Source: Blakeslea trispora
Taxonomy: Eukaryota; Mucoromycota; Mucoromycetes; Mucorales; Choanephoraceae
Reading direction: 5' to 3'
NCBI GenBank assembly: GCA_025331445.1
Contig: JAIWNE010000042.1
Coordinates: forward strand, 62,001 to 126,000
DNA: 64,000 bases
In this document: positions 43,927 through 56,691 of the stretch, piece by piece
Layout: every line of letters begins with the position of its first letter
How positions within the stretch are numbered: position 1 is the first letter of the stretch
The notes under the pieces: model-generated
Databases searched by the model: none
Seen by the model: only the letters and a program-made list of their open reading frames with translations
Told to the model about the DNA's origin: nothing
Translations under genes and position numbers: made by a program

Positions 43927-44765
43927 ATGAATAGACCTCAACCTCCTTCAGCTCCTTATGGATGGTAAGTGACATAGGTTTTTCTTTGAAACTCACTCAC
44001 ATATATATGAAGGATTGTACTATGGGATGATGCATCACAGCGATATTACTATGTAGAACAATCAACAGGAATTTCACATTGGGAATTACCAGCTCATGCC
44101 CTAAAAGCAGCAGAAGCAACATATCCTCAACAACAGCCCTATGGATACCCTTCTCCAACTGGTGAAAGTGGTTCCTATCACGGCACTCCTAGTTCCAACA
44201 ACACACTCTATCCTACACAGTCAACAGGCCCTTCAAATGCAACTGGTGTAGAAGGAGGAGGAGAGCGGGGCTTGGGAAAGATGCTTCAAGGTATGAACTA
44301 TAGCTAAGTATGTATCTAGGTGTTTATTGATGTATCATTTAGGATTTCCGGGAGGTGCGATTGCTGGTGGTTTATTAGGGTGAGTCACATTTAAATGAAT
44401 GAATCCTTGGATCTATATAAATAATCTATCATAGGATGGCCGCGGGAAAATATCTTGGCAACCATCATGGCAACCATCACGGCGGAGTAAGTGTTTATAG
44501 GGAAAGAAAGAAAGAGAGGAACAAATAATTAACATGATTCAAATGAAGCACCATCAAAACCATTATGCGCCACCACCACCTCATGGTGGCTTTAGTAGTC
44601 TAATTCAAAACATTCCTTTCATTGGTGGAAATCATGGTAAGCAACTACAGAACTTTGAAGTGGACGGTTTGAGTAAAGAGTTAACCTATATCAAAAACAG
44701 GCGGTCATCATGGCGGTCATCATGGTGGTCATCATAATCAAGGAGGTCATCATGGCTTTTTTTAA
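43927..44765 (+). CDS. WW-domain protein with glycine-zipper-like middle and Gly/His-rich tail
   Basis: Six exons: 43927-43964, 44013-44290, 44343-44379, 44435-44486, 44549-44636, 44701-44765; 185 aa, exactly in frame. The N-terminal 35 residues are a WW domain (PYGWIVLWDD..QRYYYVEQ..GISHWELP), which binds Pro-rich ligands. The middle is Pro/Gln/Ser/Tyr-rich. A Gly/Ala stretch (GFPGGAIAGGLLGMAAGKYLG) resembles glycine-zipper membrane segments, and the tail repeats GGHH four times, a possible metal-binding or phase-separating region. The last two donor and acceptor pairs fall inside His-coding repeats. No named orthologue recognised. Confidence 0.7.
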
Positions 44766-45037
44766 GAAAAGTAGGCTCCTCTCTTTAACAATAAATAATC
44801 GGTGGTTTTCTTTTATTTGTTTTAATAAAACTCAAGTGATGTTTTTTTTTAGATTTCATTAGAGCAGTGGTATTTACCAATTAAAGTCAACTTGATGTTT
44901 GAATGATTCAACGAGCGCTTAAAGAAAAACACATCGAATCAATGCATAAAAACTTGCCTGTGACTTTGATCCTTAGCACGTCTTAAGCACAGAAAATAAA
45001 ATATTGAATCTTGCATTTCTTTTTTCTTATAAATAGT

Positions 45038-45426
45038 ATGGAGCCTTCTGCATTCGAAAAGATGAAGATGGGTGCTGCCATGGGTGGTACTGTAGGGTTA
45101 TGTATTGGTTTCGTCTTTGGAACTATCAGTCTTATTCGCTTTGGCCCTGGCAATAAAAGTGTAGTTAGCTTACTTAGTCAGTACATGGTTGGTTCAGCAG
45201 CTTCTTTTGGCTTTTTTATGTGTAAGCAAACCTATATTTATGCGTGTTCTTTCTTCTCATTGTTTTTTTCTTGTTGAGCTTAGCTATAGGCTCTGTTGTT
45301 CGCTCAGAAAACCGTTTACCTTTTGCTGTGAACGATACAAAGTTACCGATTTTAATCAAGCAACGCGATAGCCAACAGAGATTCATTTACAACAATTTGC
45401 ATTACCCAGTCAATCATGTACAATAA
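45038..45426 (+). CDS. MGR2: MGR2/ROMO1-family mitochondrial inner-membrane protein
   Basis: Two exons, 45038-45221 and 45284-45426; 108 aa. Core AFEKMKMGAAMGGTVGLCIG, SLLSQYMVGSAASFGFFM and SIGSVVRSE match Mgr2 (TIM23 complex, lateral gatekeeper for preprotein sorting) and animal ROMO1. Two glycine-rich transmembrane helices are visible. Compared with ROMO1 (79 aa) it has an extra C-terminal segment of about 35 residues. Convergent with TSC2, 165 bp between stops. Confidence 0.88.
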
Positions 45427-45591
45427 AAAGAAGCGAGGAAGAAATGTATTATAGCTTTATCTGTTTGTTTTTCAAAAATTATGTATATTCACTTTCTATA
45501 AAGAACTTTTTTTTCGGCGTGTTGTAAGAAAGAGGGAGAGAGAGATGTGTACATGGTAAAGGATATATAAATGTATATATGTAAATGGTGT

Positions 45592-48500
45592 TTATGTATA
45601 TTTCGTGAAATCAAGTAAGGCTTCATAAGGATAACCATCCTTGCCCATTTTTCCAGGTGTGCCAATCTCATTGGTGTTTGGTGTATGGATGGTGGCTGTA
45701 TTAGACTTGCTTGCCAACCGTTCCTTGACACGCAAAATTTGTCTGAGTCGTTCCCGCCAATGGGATACATATTCTCGCTTGCCACCTGTGCCTACACTCT
45801 GCCAGAATACTTGAGCAAATATGTTGGCATGAAGAGCAGCACCACGCACAAATCCAGGCAAGGATTGTGCACTGACCAGCTTGGGTTCTCCCATAGGACC
45901 AATATCAGGCATATCAGGTCTCTTTTGCATTTCGACTTTAAAGAATGTGTTTTCAGCACCATTCATAGCATGAGTGGGTGAGACTGCCTCTGTTGAGATA
46001 GAGTGAGGAGAGACCACAATATTGATAAAATTGAATTGGGAAGGAAGGGTATCAAAAGCATAATCCATGCCAGAATCATTATACACAATTGAAACATAGT
46101 CATTACCAATATGTCTCTTCTTGGCACTGCATTGAGGATCGCGTGTCAGATCCGTTGGCATCAAGGTGGCCACATGGAAAACTGCCTCAGTCACATCATC
46201 TTTCCAAAAGTAAGCAAAAGGACCATCAATATCCATTTCCCTGTCTAAACCGCCCGAGTTTCCTGTGCGCCCGCGCAACTGCTGAATGGTACCCAGGGCA
46301 TTGAGGAAACGTACATAATCGGGCGAACCATAGGTGTTGGCCAAGATTTCTACTTCATGAGTTTGCCCTTTACCCACATAAAGCACACCGATCTTGTGGA
46401 AATCAACAACTGGAATGCGATCAAAGGTGGCGAGTGTACGTGCGGTAGAATCATCATTGGGTAAAGGAGGGGAAATGTCCATGGCCCGAGCCATGTCAGG
46501 GTAATTGTTGAATTGAAGGTATAAAAAGCTAGGGTCTATAGAAGGTTCTATCTTGCGCAATTGTTGGGCTAAAGGATGGACGGAAGCATCCATGCTTGGC
46601 AATCGCTTAGGCTCTGACATGATCTCATGCACACTTGCATGAGCAGCTGCCTCTGCTTGTTTTGGGCCTGTTTCTTCTTCCGATCGTGTGTGGGGTAAAA
46701 GGGATGGTGATTTAATGTCATGAGTGGCCTCAGATGAAGTCTTGTTGAGTATCTCAATCAATCCTTTTTGTGAAAGTGATGGACGACGGGCAAGTCCTGG
46801 AGACATACTAGCTGTAGAATGAATGGTGACAGCAGGCGAAGCAGGTGGTGGTCCAGCGGAGGGCGCCATCACCAGTCCTTCGGATCGGGTAGCCACAGTA
46901 GCACTGACGACAGCTTGATCCGAAGGTCGGCGTGTTGGAGTACCTGTAGGAAACCGTTGCTTTCCATCGTCATCAAAAGTAATTCCCAGTGCTGATCCCT
47001 CTTGCTCTGGCTCTACTTTTGACAATCCTTCTTCTTCTTCTTGCTCCAAGTACTCATCCTGTTGTTCCTTGACAGAGTCGTAGGATGACTCCTGTTGAAT
47101 TTCTTCACGATCCTTTAGGATTTGGTGTGCTATCAGATTGGGCTGATACTGCATCATTAATAAAGCAGGTAGTGTGCGATAATCAATTTCGTCCGATTTG
47201 ATCTTGTTCTCTACATGACACATCATAGATACAGTACCAGAAGGTCTACGGATAGTGACTTCAACCCAGCCTAAAGACTTGGCAGTACGTAGAGTCAAGA
47301 GTGTATGTCCATAGACCCAAGTTCTCTGATCTTGCTTTGAGGAGGGATTTGTGCTGCTCGCATTTTGTTCGCCATCGCCCATCAATATCTTACTGACAAT
47401 CGATTTCTCAGGCGATAAACCTACGTCAGCAAAAGTGAATCGAGAAAGCATATCGATACATGTATACGTTTGTTCATCTATAGGCTTTCCTAAAGAGATA
47501 CCACTCAGCAACCTCTGAACAATAAAAGGCACATGCTTTCTACGCTCTCTCAAAGGAATAGCAGTGAACCAGACAGTGATCACAAGATAAGCCATGATAA
47601 GAACGTATTGTTTGAGCGCCCCTTGACTTATATCGTTTTGTGCTCCTGACATGGATAGAGTAGGCGAAGCAACATTGTGTCCTATGTTGCTGGTGCTATT
47701 GTTTGAGCCTGAAGTCATCAGGGGAGATGCTGAGGGTGTGCTGAGAGGTGAAGATTGTTGTTGCTGAGAACGAGAATGTTGTAAATAGTTGAGAGCAATA
47801 GCAAATACAGGTTTGTACATATCCCCAGTGAAGTTAGCATATAGATTAGGCAATCGAGCCAAGGCACTCAAAAATTCTAGGATATGAACTGATACACTGC
47901 TGACAGAAATAATTTGTGACATGCGCTGTAAGATTTCATTCAACATTTTTGTTACCGAAAGTGGCATTTCGTGACAACAGACAGCCAGCGAGTTGATACA
48001 GAGACGAGTAGCTGATGTCACCTGCATAATGCCTACATAAAACGCATACACAATCTCATCCTGATCTTGCTTTGGCTCAGTAAAGATACGGCGATAAGAG
48101 ATCAAGACGGTCAAAAGGTTATATGCATACACAGTAAGGTCGTTGCGTTTGATCTGAGATGGTATATTGACCACATTCTCCAAAAATTTGCGAGTACTTG
48201 TCCATCTCACCAACAAACGACGAAGTTTGTTGACAGCAGGGGAAGCACCACAAAACAGATGCTTGTTACTGAGCTGTTGAGGCATACGCTTCAAAACAAA
48301 CAATACGACTACCCAGTTGGGTGAATCAGACAAGACTTGAATATAGGACTGCAGCATATCATCGATAGCCAGTACCATGTCTTCCTCGGGCTTTTCGCTG
48401 TAAGAGAGAATGCTAGCATTGGGGTAAAATACTGGCTTTTTTGCAGGCGTAGTAGTTGTATTGGTCTTTATGGCAGGACCAGACATGAAGTTGTCTTGCG

Positions 48501-50819
48501 ATCTCTTTAACTCAGCTTGCCTTTGCTTGATTTGTTGTTGTGAACGAATAAATGCAATCACACTGTTTTCTTCTTGAATAGCTATACATTTTTTTTTTGA
48601 TTTTTTTTGGTTTTGTTATTGAGAAAGAAAATAACAAAGCTGGAACAAAATCCACAAAAATGAAAAAACAACTTACTGTCCTCAATAAGATAAATGTGAT
48701 GATTTGTAGGACAACGAAGACGCAAAAACAAGTCAAGAGCAACAATCCTAGATCCACCAAAAGGACAAGAAAGATCTGAAGGCTTGTTTGCAATTTCTGT
48801 TAGAACTGCAAATGTCCTTTGACAAAACCTTCCGTTAGATGCCAACAACAAGTTTTCAAACACCTCCGAAAGCCCAAGAGTAGCTGACACACCTGTGCAT
48901 TCAGTTTGGCTTTTGAAGAATGCATCCGATGCTGTATCCATAATAAAATTAGAAGTCGTATTGGCTTGAGAACGATGTGGATGCAAAGATGGAGGGTGAC
49001 TTCGAGTTTTTTGTTGTACATTTTCAGTCGTGACACAATGACATGTAGTACACAAGCCAAGAATGGACACAAGTCGCTCAAAGATGGATTCGTTTTGACA
49101 GTCGGATAAAGAAGAAACAATAAGGTCAATAGCAAGTTGACGGATTTCATGATCCGTCTCTTTCGGAAGTGTTTGCATCATGGGTATCACAATATTTTCA
49201 TACATATCTTCAGAATAAAAGTCTTTGACAGATGCGCATACATCACTTACAATCTGAAGCATCAAGAGGCGAGTGACTGATGTAGTTGTGTTGGGATTGG
49301 TATGGATAAAGAACATGTTTGTCAGCTCTTGAAGAAGAGTCAGCCAATTTTCAGTAGAGGGCAATAAGAAATGCTCGGTTACATAATAGTCCAGCAGTAA
49401 TTGTGCTGTAGCATCATCACAATAACCACGTAATTCATAGAGGACTTGCATGAGACGAATCACAGGCCCTGCGTACAGCTTGTCTTTGCGTAACCTGATC
49501 ACAAGTTGACTAAATCGAGAAAATTGCAGAATACATTGAGATGAATCTGATGTGAGGTTGAAGAGGTCTACATCGTAATTGCTATTGTTATCGGTCATCT
49601 TTAGTATATACCGTACCACCAGATCCACTATATCCCAAACAGCTTCCCACTCCATCAGTCCAAGGTCATTGTCTTCTGTTTCGACCAAGGTAATGAGGCA
49701 TTCTAATATGGTTCCATGGGTAGCATCTGTGCCTTTGCTGGCAGCTCTCTTCAGATACATCAGAATGACTGAATCCGATAACATATAAGCTTCTACACCT
49801 GTCTTGTTCTTTCCCCAAGCTGTCTCACTCAACAGTCTCATAGCGCCCTTAATCAAAACGTTCTCTTTCTTTTTCGAGGGCTCTTGATCGATGAATCGAC
49901 ACATAGTAAGAATTGCAGAGTGAGCACAATGAGATCTAAGTAGGTTTTGATAGATGGGCCAACAGGTGATTGTGGGCTTTGTCGTTTTAGAAGGAGGAGG
50001 TAAAAGAACGACAGAAGAAGCCAACATGTCCAAGAAGGGCACCAGTGCTTCAAAAGGTACAAATCGATAGCGAACGACAATATCTGTGAATTCAAGACAT
50101 GCTTGTCTATCGGTTGTATGATGAGAAGAAAAGAAGGCCTGATGTACTGCCAAAAGCATCTGAGTCACTTCATCATCTTCAAAAAGAGCAAAGTTGAATT
50201 TGCAGATCACAGTTAAAAGATGGAGTATATCGCTTAAATAGGGTATCGTCTGTTGGGATGGTTGTGGTTGATGCTCAATCGCCATTTCTAACCAGTGAAT
50301 CAATAGCTTGCAAACATTCTTTTCAAATCCAGAGATATCTCGACCTCCTTTGCATAATGTAAACAAAATTTTATACATATCGCCAAAATCATCCCAGACT
50401 GTATAGCTGCGCAAAAGAGCATAAAAAGTGACTCGGGCCATACCTAAATCTGTATATTGACCCTCAATACAAGCCAACATGAATTCAAAAACAGTGTGTC
50501 GAGCTTCTTGAGGCATGCTGTACTCTAGAATATCTTGTACTGTAAAGAAAACATTCTCTAGGTGAGTAAAACGATAGTTTTTACAGATATCCGAAAATGC
50601 TTGCAAGTGTTTGCATCGAGAAGCCAAAGGTTGGTTCGTTTCTAACAGTGGTAAAATAGGCCGTGAATCAAGTGGCTGTGAAGGATCTCTTGAAGAAAGG
50701 TTCAAACAAGCTTCTACAGAAATGGATGAGGCGCGTGGTCGAAGTATGTTGCTGAACCATGTCGCTGACTGCTTTGACGAGTTATGCGGAGTAGGTGAAG
50801 GTGGAGGGTTGCTCGACAT
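45592..50819 (-). CDS. TSC2: Tuberin (TSC2) homologue, RapGAP-domain GTPase activator
   Basis: Two long exons, 50819-48677 and 48581-45592, joined through a 95-nt intron, give exactly 1710 aa. The N-terminal 1100 residues are helical repeats of the tuberin type (for example NVFFTVQDILEYSMPQEARH). A long disordered Ser/Pro/Glu-rich linker follows. The C-terminal Rap/Ran-GAP domain is at about 1430-1600 with FDRIPVVDFHKIGVLYVG and the catalytic Asn-thumb motif KRHIGNDYVSIVYNDSG intact. In the family, TSC2 (with TSC1) inactivates Rheb and so restrains TORC1. Its target kinase gene TOR is in this same window. The exon 2 acceptor follows a long A run, so its exact base is slightly uncertain, but the frame fits. 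Confidence 0.93.
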
Positions 50820-51523
50820 AGTTTAAGTAGGCGAGCTTTCACTTGCTTAAGAGATAGATATACTTTTTTAATAGAAAAAAGAAAAGAAATATATATGAAA
50901 TAAGAGTTTCTTCTTTTTAGTAATTGCTTATTTAAAAGTTCAATAGTTTTTTCTCTCTCTTTTTTTTTGCACCCTCACTATTTTCTTAAAGCAGGTCAAG
51001 TTTTTCTTATTGGCCATCGAGCTTTGAAATTTTTGGAATTGAAACAATGTTAAAGAATGGGATCAAGTTTAAGAAGGCCTTGTTTCTCCCCCTCTAGAGC
51101 TTTTGCTAGCGTTTCTCTCAAGTACAATAAAAAGCCGCATGATGTCATTAGAAGGGTAGCCTATACTGATTTGCCGAGGTCCCCATCCTTTTAAATTTTA
51201 GGTTTTTGAATCAATCAATCCATATCCTTTAAGTTGTGGTTCTCACTAACAATGGAAACATCTTATCTAAGTTACTAATGGCTAAATAAAAGGTGATCAA
51301 CGCTATTACACTGCTATTAAAAAACCACTCAATAGTACAGCAAAAATCTTTTGCATCTTGAAAGATCTTCTCTTGTGTACTACATAATTATTTTAGAAAA
51401 GAAAAAAGAAAGCATGTAGGATATTCTATTCGATGGTTTGGAAACTTTTATGTCATTACACTATGTACTAGGAGAGAAAGAAAGAAAGAGAGAGAGGAGA
51501 TATAATAATTAATGTAGCAAAAC
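50820..51523. other. Spacer between TSC2 start and CBR1 end
   Basis: 704 bp. The T/CT-rich tract directly upstream of the TSC2 start (50930-50975) probably belongs to its promoter. No gene seen. Confidence 0.5.
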
Positions 51524-52751
<1,228 letters not shown>

Positions 52752-52919
52752 GGAAATAAAACTCGAAAGAAAATAAAAAGGAAAGAAAGAAAGAACAAAA
52801 AAAAAAAAATATATACAGCTATAAAAAAAAAGAAACTAGAAAAAAAGGGGGGACCCAACACTGACCATTTATTGGGGAGGTCTCTAAATCAGCTCGACGA
52901 ATCAAAAGGCACGTGAAGT

Positions 52920-53971
52920 TTAAACTCTTAATTTTCCTGCCCGAAGCATAGGACGAACTCGCAAAAACCAATAAGCGGCACCATAGGCTACACCACCCAA
53001 GTGCCCAGCACTATCGGTCATGTTTCCCTTCTTTTATCAATATGTTAGTCATCCGATTACCTCCTTTTCTCATTCATTGATAGAACTCACATTAACTACA
53101 TAGGCCTGATATAAATCATAGGCAGTATATAAACCTACCACAGCGGCAGCTGGCATTGGAACAATAAAGAAGACCAAAAAGGTTGCTCTTGGAACTACAC
53201 AAAATTAGCCCTTTCTATCTAGCTTACAAAAATATTCCACTTTTGCTTAAACGCAGTTGATATACATACAAGCACAGGCAAAAAATGTAGTGATACCCAT
53301 AACGGATCCTTTACAATAGAATAAAGTTCATCTCTTGCACTATTCCATCTATTCCTTCTATTGAACTTACCAGAAGCACCCAATGATGTATGAAGAGCAC
53401 TATTATAAGCATGTCCCTTCTTACTCTCTAAACTGGGTCGAATATATTTTCGATATGCAACACCTGTCAAAGAAGCCACTAAGCCAGCACCAGTATATAA
53501 CAATAAAAAGCGAGATACACCAATTGCCTGTAAAACACCTTGACCTATACTATACAGCACAAGCATATTTAAGCCCAAATGATTCAGTGACGAGTGGGAA
53601 AAGGATGAAGTAAGTAGAGTATGAAACCGTCCTTTTTCAATTGCATCCTCTGTGTTTGTAAAGTGTCGGTACATGAAGGCGACCCATGAAGAATCACCAA
53701 ACTGTTGGTAAGTACTATATGCGTACCGCCACATAAGGAAGACGCCCACATTTGTACCAATAATGCCCCATAGTACTTTGTTGGGGTCTAACCGATTGAC
53801 TCTGCGACCAAACTGATGAAACGGGTTTCGTTGTCGTTCTAGTGCTTTAGAAAGCGAAGATTCTTGTTGGTAATAATGAGGTCGAATATATGTTCGCTTG
53901 GCTTGACAAGTTAGAGCTCGGCCTGCAATCTTATATAAACTAATTGTCTGTCGAAAGAATATGTTCGGCAT
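52920..53971 (-). CDS. PCP1: Mitochondrial rhomboid protease (Pcp1/PARL type)
   Basis: Four exons: 53971-53371, 53308-53270, 53194-53091, 53030-52920; exactly 284 aa. The catalytic Ser is in SLGASGSVMG (Ser200, across the exon 1/2 junction) and the partner His in SAGHLGGVAYG (His258). The oxyanion-loop histidine and asparagine are in SHSSLNHLGLNM. A basic N-terminus with KRTYIRPHYY fits a mitochondrial presequence, and about six hydrophobic helices follow. In yeast Pcp1 cleaves Mgm1 and Ccp1 in the inner membrane; the same role is inferred. Divergent from the Gag-like gene; the CBR1 start lies 169 bp downstream. Confidence 0.92.
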
Positions 53972-54484
53972 AATTTTTGAAGAAAAGACAACGCGTAGAT
54001 GCTTTTTACCATCCTTTTTTTTTTTAGTACTTTCTCGGACACGTCATTTTGACTTAATCAGTATTAGAAGGGCCACCAATGCTATGTTGTCAACTTCAAG
54101 ACAAAGCTTACTAAATTTTGATCGCTTGTGTCATTTCTGCAGGCATTAGTTTACTTTTCTGATGCATTTGAGAACTCAAAAAATAGAAAAGTTGAATGTT
54201 CTGACAAAGAATAACCAATATTAAATTCAGTTCGAGAGCAACTTAAGAGAGGAAATTTCTTCGAGCATCAAGACTCAGACAATGAATTAGAGGAACCCTT
54301 CGATCAACATAAACAAAAATGAACAAGCCTTGACAGACTCACTCACCCAAATTGGCTTGTATAAGTTAATAACAACAAAGAAATCAAATCTCAGCTTCTC
54401 GGGATAAATCTTTTTTTTCATTCAGCTTTATTGTATTTTTTTTTTTTCATTCTCTCCCTCGTTCACTTCAATACAGTTTCTTTT
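53972..54484. other. Spacer PCP1/Gag-like gene, with a small repeat-ORF fragment
   Basis: Mostly promoter-like AT-rich sequence. At 54230-54325 a short frame reads ...FFEHQDSDNELEEPFDQHKQK and shares a 16-base exact match with 63434-63449; it looks like a relic of a dispersed coding repeat. Confidence 0.4.
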
Positions 54485-56278
54485 ATGGACTTACTACAGC
54501 GGCAACAAACAGTAGCTGATCCTATGTACTTGAAGGCTTGTGAAATGGCCTGTAAGCTTCTGGATGCTTCTGAAAATATGAACACGGCTGTAAATGAATT
54601 ACAACGAGCTCTTGACAACCCAGCACTTGAAGACAATTCCGTCTACGCACCTCTCAGAAAGACGATCGACCAATACGAACACCTCATAATGATAAACAAC
54701 GTACTGAAAGCAATTTACCCTTCAGTACAGAGCCTGCGGCACCAACAATATTTGGAATCTGCGACAGTGTCTGCTACGAACACCTCAAACCACCAGCTGT
54801 CAAAGGTTTATCAGCTTGTCTCAAGCAGCAGACTTAACAATGATGATCGCGTACAGCAAGAATTAATCTATATCAGTCGACAGATCCAATCTATAGTTGA
54901 ACAAGAATTCATTAAACCGGAGATCACGGATTATGCGTTTGCTCAACCAATTGAAGCCTCAAGAAGCACTGCATCACCTGTACAGAGAAATACACCGCCC
55001 ACACAAAGAAATACGCCACCAGTGACTTCACCTGCACAAAGATTACAAAATTTACCCCTATTCCCCTCCTTGCAGATACAGCAGCCCATGTCTGTGAGTT
55101 CACAAGTTCAGCATATGCCTCCTGTTTCTACACTATCACAGTCGGTCTCTCAACCCATGACAGTCAATTCAGATCCTATGCAGCCTTCAACAGGACAACA
55201 TTCTATGCCAGCAACTATTCCTGTGACACCTACTGCCGTCATTACTACTGCGACTGCTATGCCGTCTTCGCCTGATCAATCCAGTACATCCTCTGTTCCT
55301 CTTGTTGCCCAGCCTATTTCGCCTGCACAACAAGCCTTAGATACGCCCAAGACAGCACAACAAATAAATGAAGTCCCACCTCAATCTAGCTCACAGCCCA
55401 GTGAATCCTTTTTAGCCTCTCAATTCCTTGAAAAGTTTGAGTTGACAGCCACTCAGTTTGCAGAGCTGAACAAGATCTCTGTGAACAGTGTTTGGGAGTC
55501 ATTGATCATACATGCTCTGCCTCAGTCTCAAGGTCAGTGGGCCAAGGAAAATCTGCTTGGTAAAGACTACACTTGGGAAAAGGCCAAACAAATCTTCAGA
55601 GGTCATTTCCTTAAGACATCTCACCATAGTTCTCCTGTAATTCTTAAGCAAATAAAACTTGAAGCCGCATCACAACCACCACAAAAACTTGCTTCACCGT
55701 CAATCCAACCCGCACAGCCACCACAACAGAGACCTATTTCACCACAAACCCAACTCGGACAACAGCAACAACATGGAGCTTCTGAGGTCGGAAATGACTC
55801 ATCGCAGATTAGGACCAGTCAAAAGCGTATTGCCGACTATGCTGAACATTTGTTCGGTCTTGAGATGAGACTCTATGAAAACATAGATGACTATAACAAG
55901 CGATATATGCGCTACTGTAACATTGCCAAAATGGATTTGTCTGATGCCTCTCTTATGCAACGCTATGCAAGATCACTCTTGAAAGTTCATCGAAATTTGA
56001 TTCATTCAAACATCTCGGGCAAAACCATCCCATCGCTGCCTCAGCTGATGGATTTTACCTCTGCTATCATCCGAGACTATGAACACAAAACCAACCCCAA
56101 AAAAATAGTGACACCATATAGCTGTCCACAAAACCATCCAACACTTTCCAGCATAAGATTCTTAAACCAAAAAAATCCAACCAATGTTGAAAGGCATCCT
56201 GATTTCTCTAGCACCAGAAAGCGTCCAATGTCCTTTTCAGAAGCCAATACAGCATCAAAGAGACCGACCATCTTCTGA
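54485..56278 (+). CDS. Gag-like (retrotransposon-capsid-like) single-exon protein
   Basis: 597 aa from ATG 54485, no intron. Residues 1-150 are helical. Residues 155-300 are disordered Pro/Gln/Ser/Thr-rich with PTQRNTPP-type repeats. Residues about 305-385 (FLASQFLEKFE, WESLIIHALPQSQGQWA, YTWEKAKQIFRGHFLK) resemble the N-terminal part of the LTR-retrotransposon Gag capsid fold. After a second Pro/Gln-rich insert, residues 440-510 (YAEHLFGLEMRLYENIDDYNKRYMRY and LMQRYARSLLKVHRNLI) resemble its C-terminal part. No CCHC zinc knuckle, protease or RT follows, and no LTR is seen, so it may be a domesticated Gag or the remains of an element. The similarity is by pattern only. I took the ATG rather than the TTG-initiated extension. 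Confidence 0.6.
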   Translation: MDLLQRQQTVADPMYLKACEMACKLLDASENMNTAVNELQRALDNPALEDNSVYAPLRKTIDQYEHLIMINNVLKAIYPSVQSLRHQQYLESATVSATNTSNHQLSKVYQLVSSSRLNNDDRVQQELIYISRQIQSIVEQEFIKPEITDYAFAQPIEASRSTASPVQRNTPPTQRNTPPVTSPAQRLQNLPLFPSLQIQQPMSVSSQVQHMPPVSTLSQSVSQPMTVNSDPMQPSTGQHSMPATIPVTPTAVITTATAMPSSPDQSSTSSVPLVAQPISPAQQALDTPKTAQQINEVPPQSSSQPSESFLASQFLEKFELTATQFAELNKISVNSVWESLIIHALPQSQGQWAKENLLGKDYTWEKAKQIFRGHFLKTSHHSSPVILKQIKLEAASQPPQKLASPSIQPAQPPQQRPISPQTQLGQQQQHGASEVGNDSSQIRTSQKRIADYAEHLFGLEMRLYENIDDYNKRYMRYCNIAKMDLSDASLMQRYARSLLKVHRNLIHSNISGKTIPSLPQLMDFTSAIIRDYEHKTNPKKIVTPYSCPQNHPTLSSIRFLNQKNPTNVERHPDFSSTRKRPMSFSEANTASKRPTIF

Positions 56279-56691
56279 GCACAATACCCCTTACTAGTCT
56301 TCATTATTCTCTTCTTACTTTCAGTATCGCCTTTATCATAAGCAGACAATAAATAAATCATCAGTACAAAAAAAAAAAAAAAGACTGGGACTTACTCTCC
56401 TCCAAGCGTAAGGTAAAGCATGAGTACTTGGGAGACTATTCAAAGATCATAGTAGTGTTTCTCTTTCTTTTTCTCTTATCTCGAACTACTGTTTGTTCCT
56501 GTTCTAATTTAATTCTAGTAAGTACCAGTAAACTTTGTCTTGAAATCTCTTCTTTAGCGCTCAAAAAAGAAAATAGAATCGTCCGAATCTAAACTAAAAA
56601 TAAATCAAGAAGTACCTAAAAAAAAAGCCACAAATTCAAACGTTGAAGTTTAAGCTACCGTGTTTATAAACTTATTGATTCTTCTCTTGTC
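56279..56691. other. Spacer, no gene seen
   Basis: 413 bp, AT-rich with an A run near 56368-56381; the first part is probably the 3' UTR of the Gag-like gene. Confidence 0.45.
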
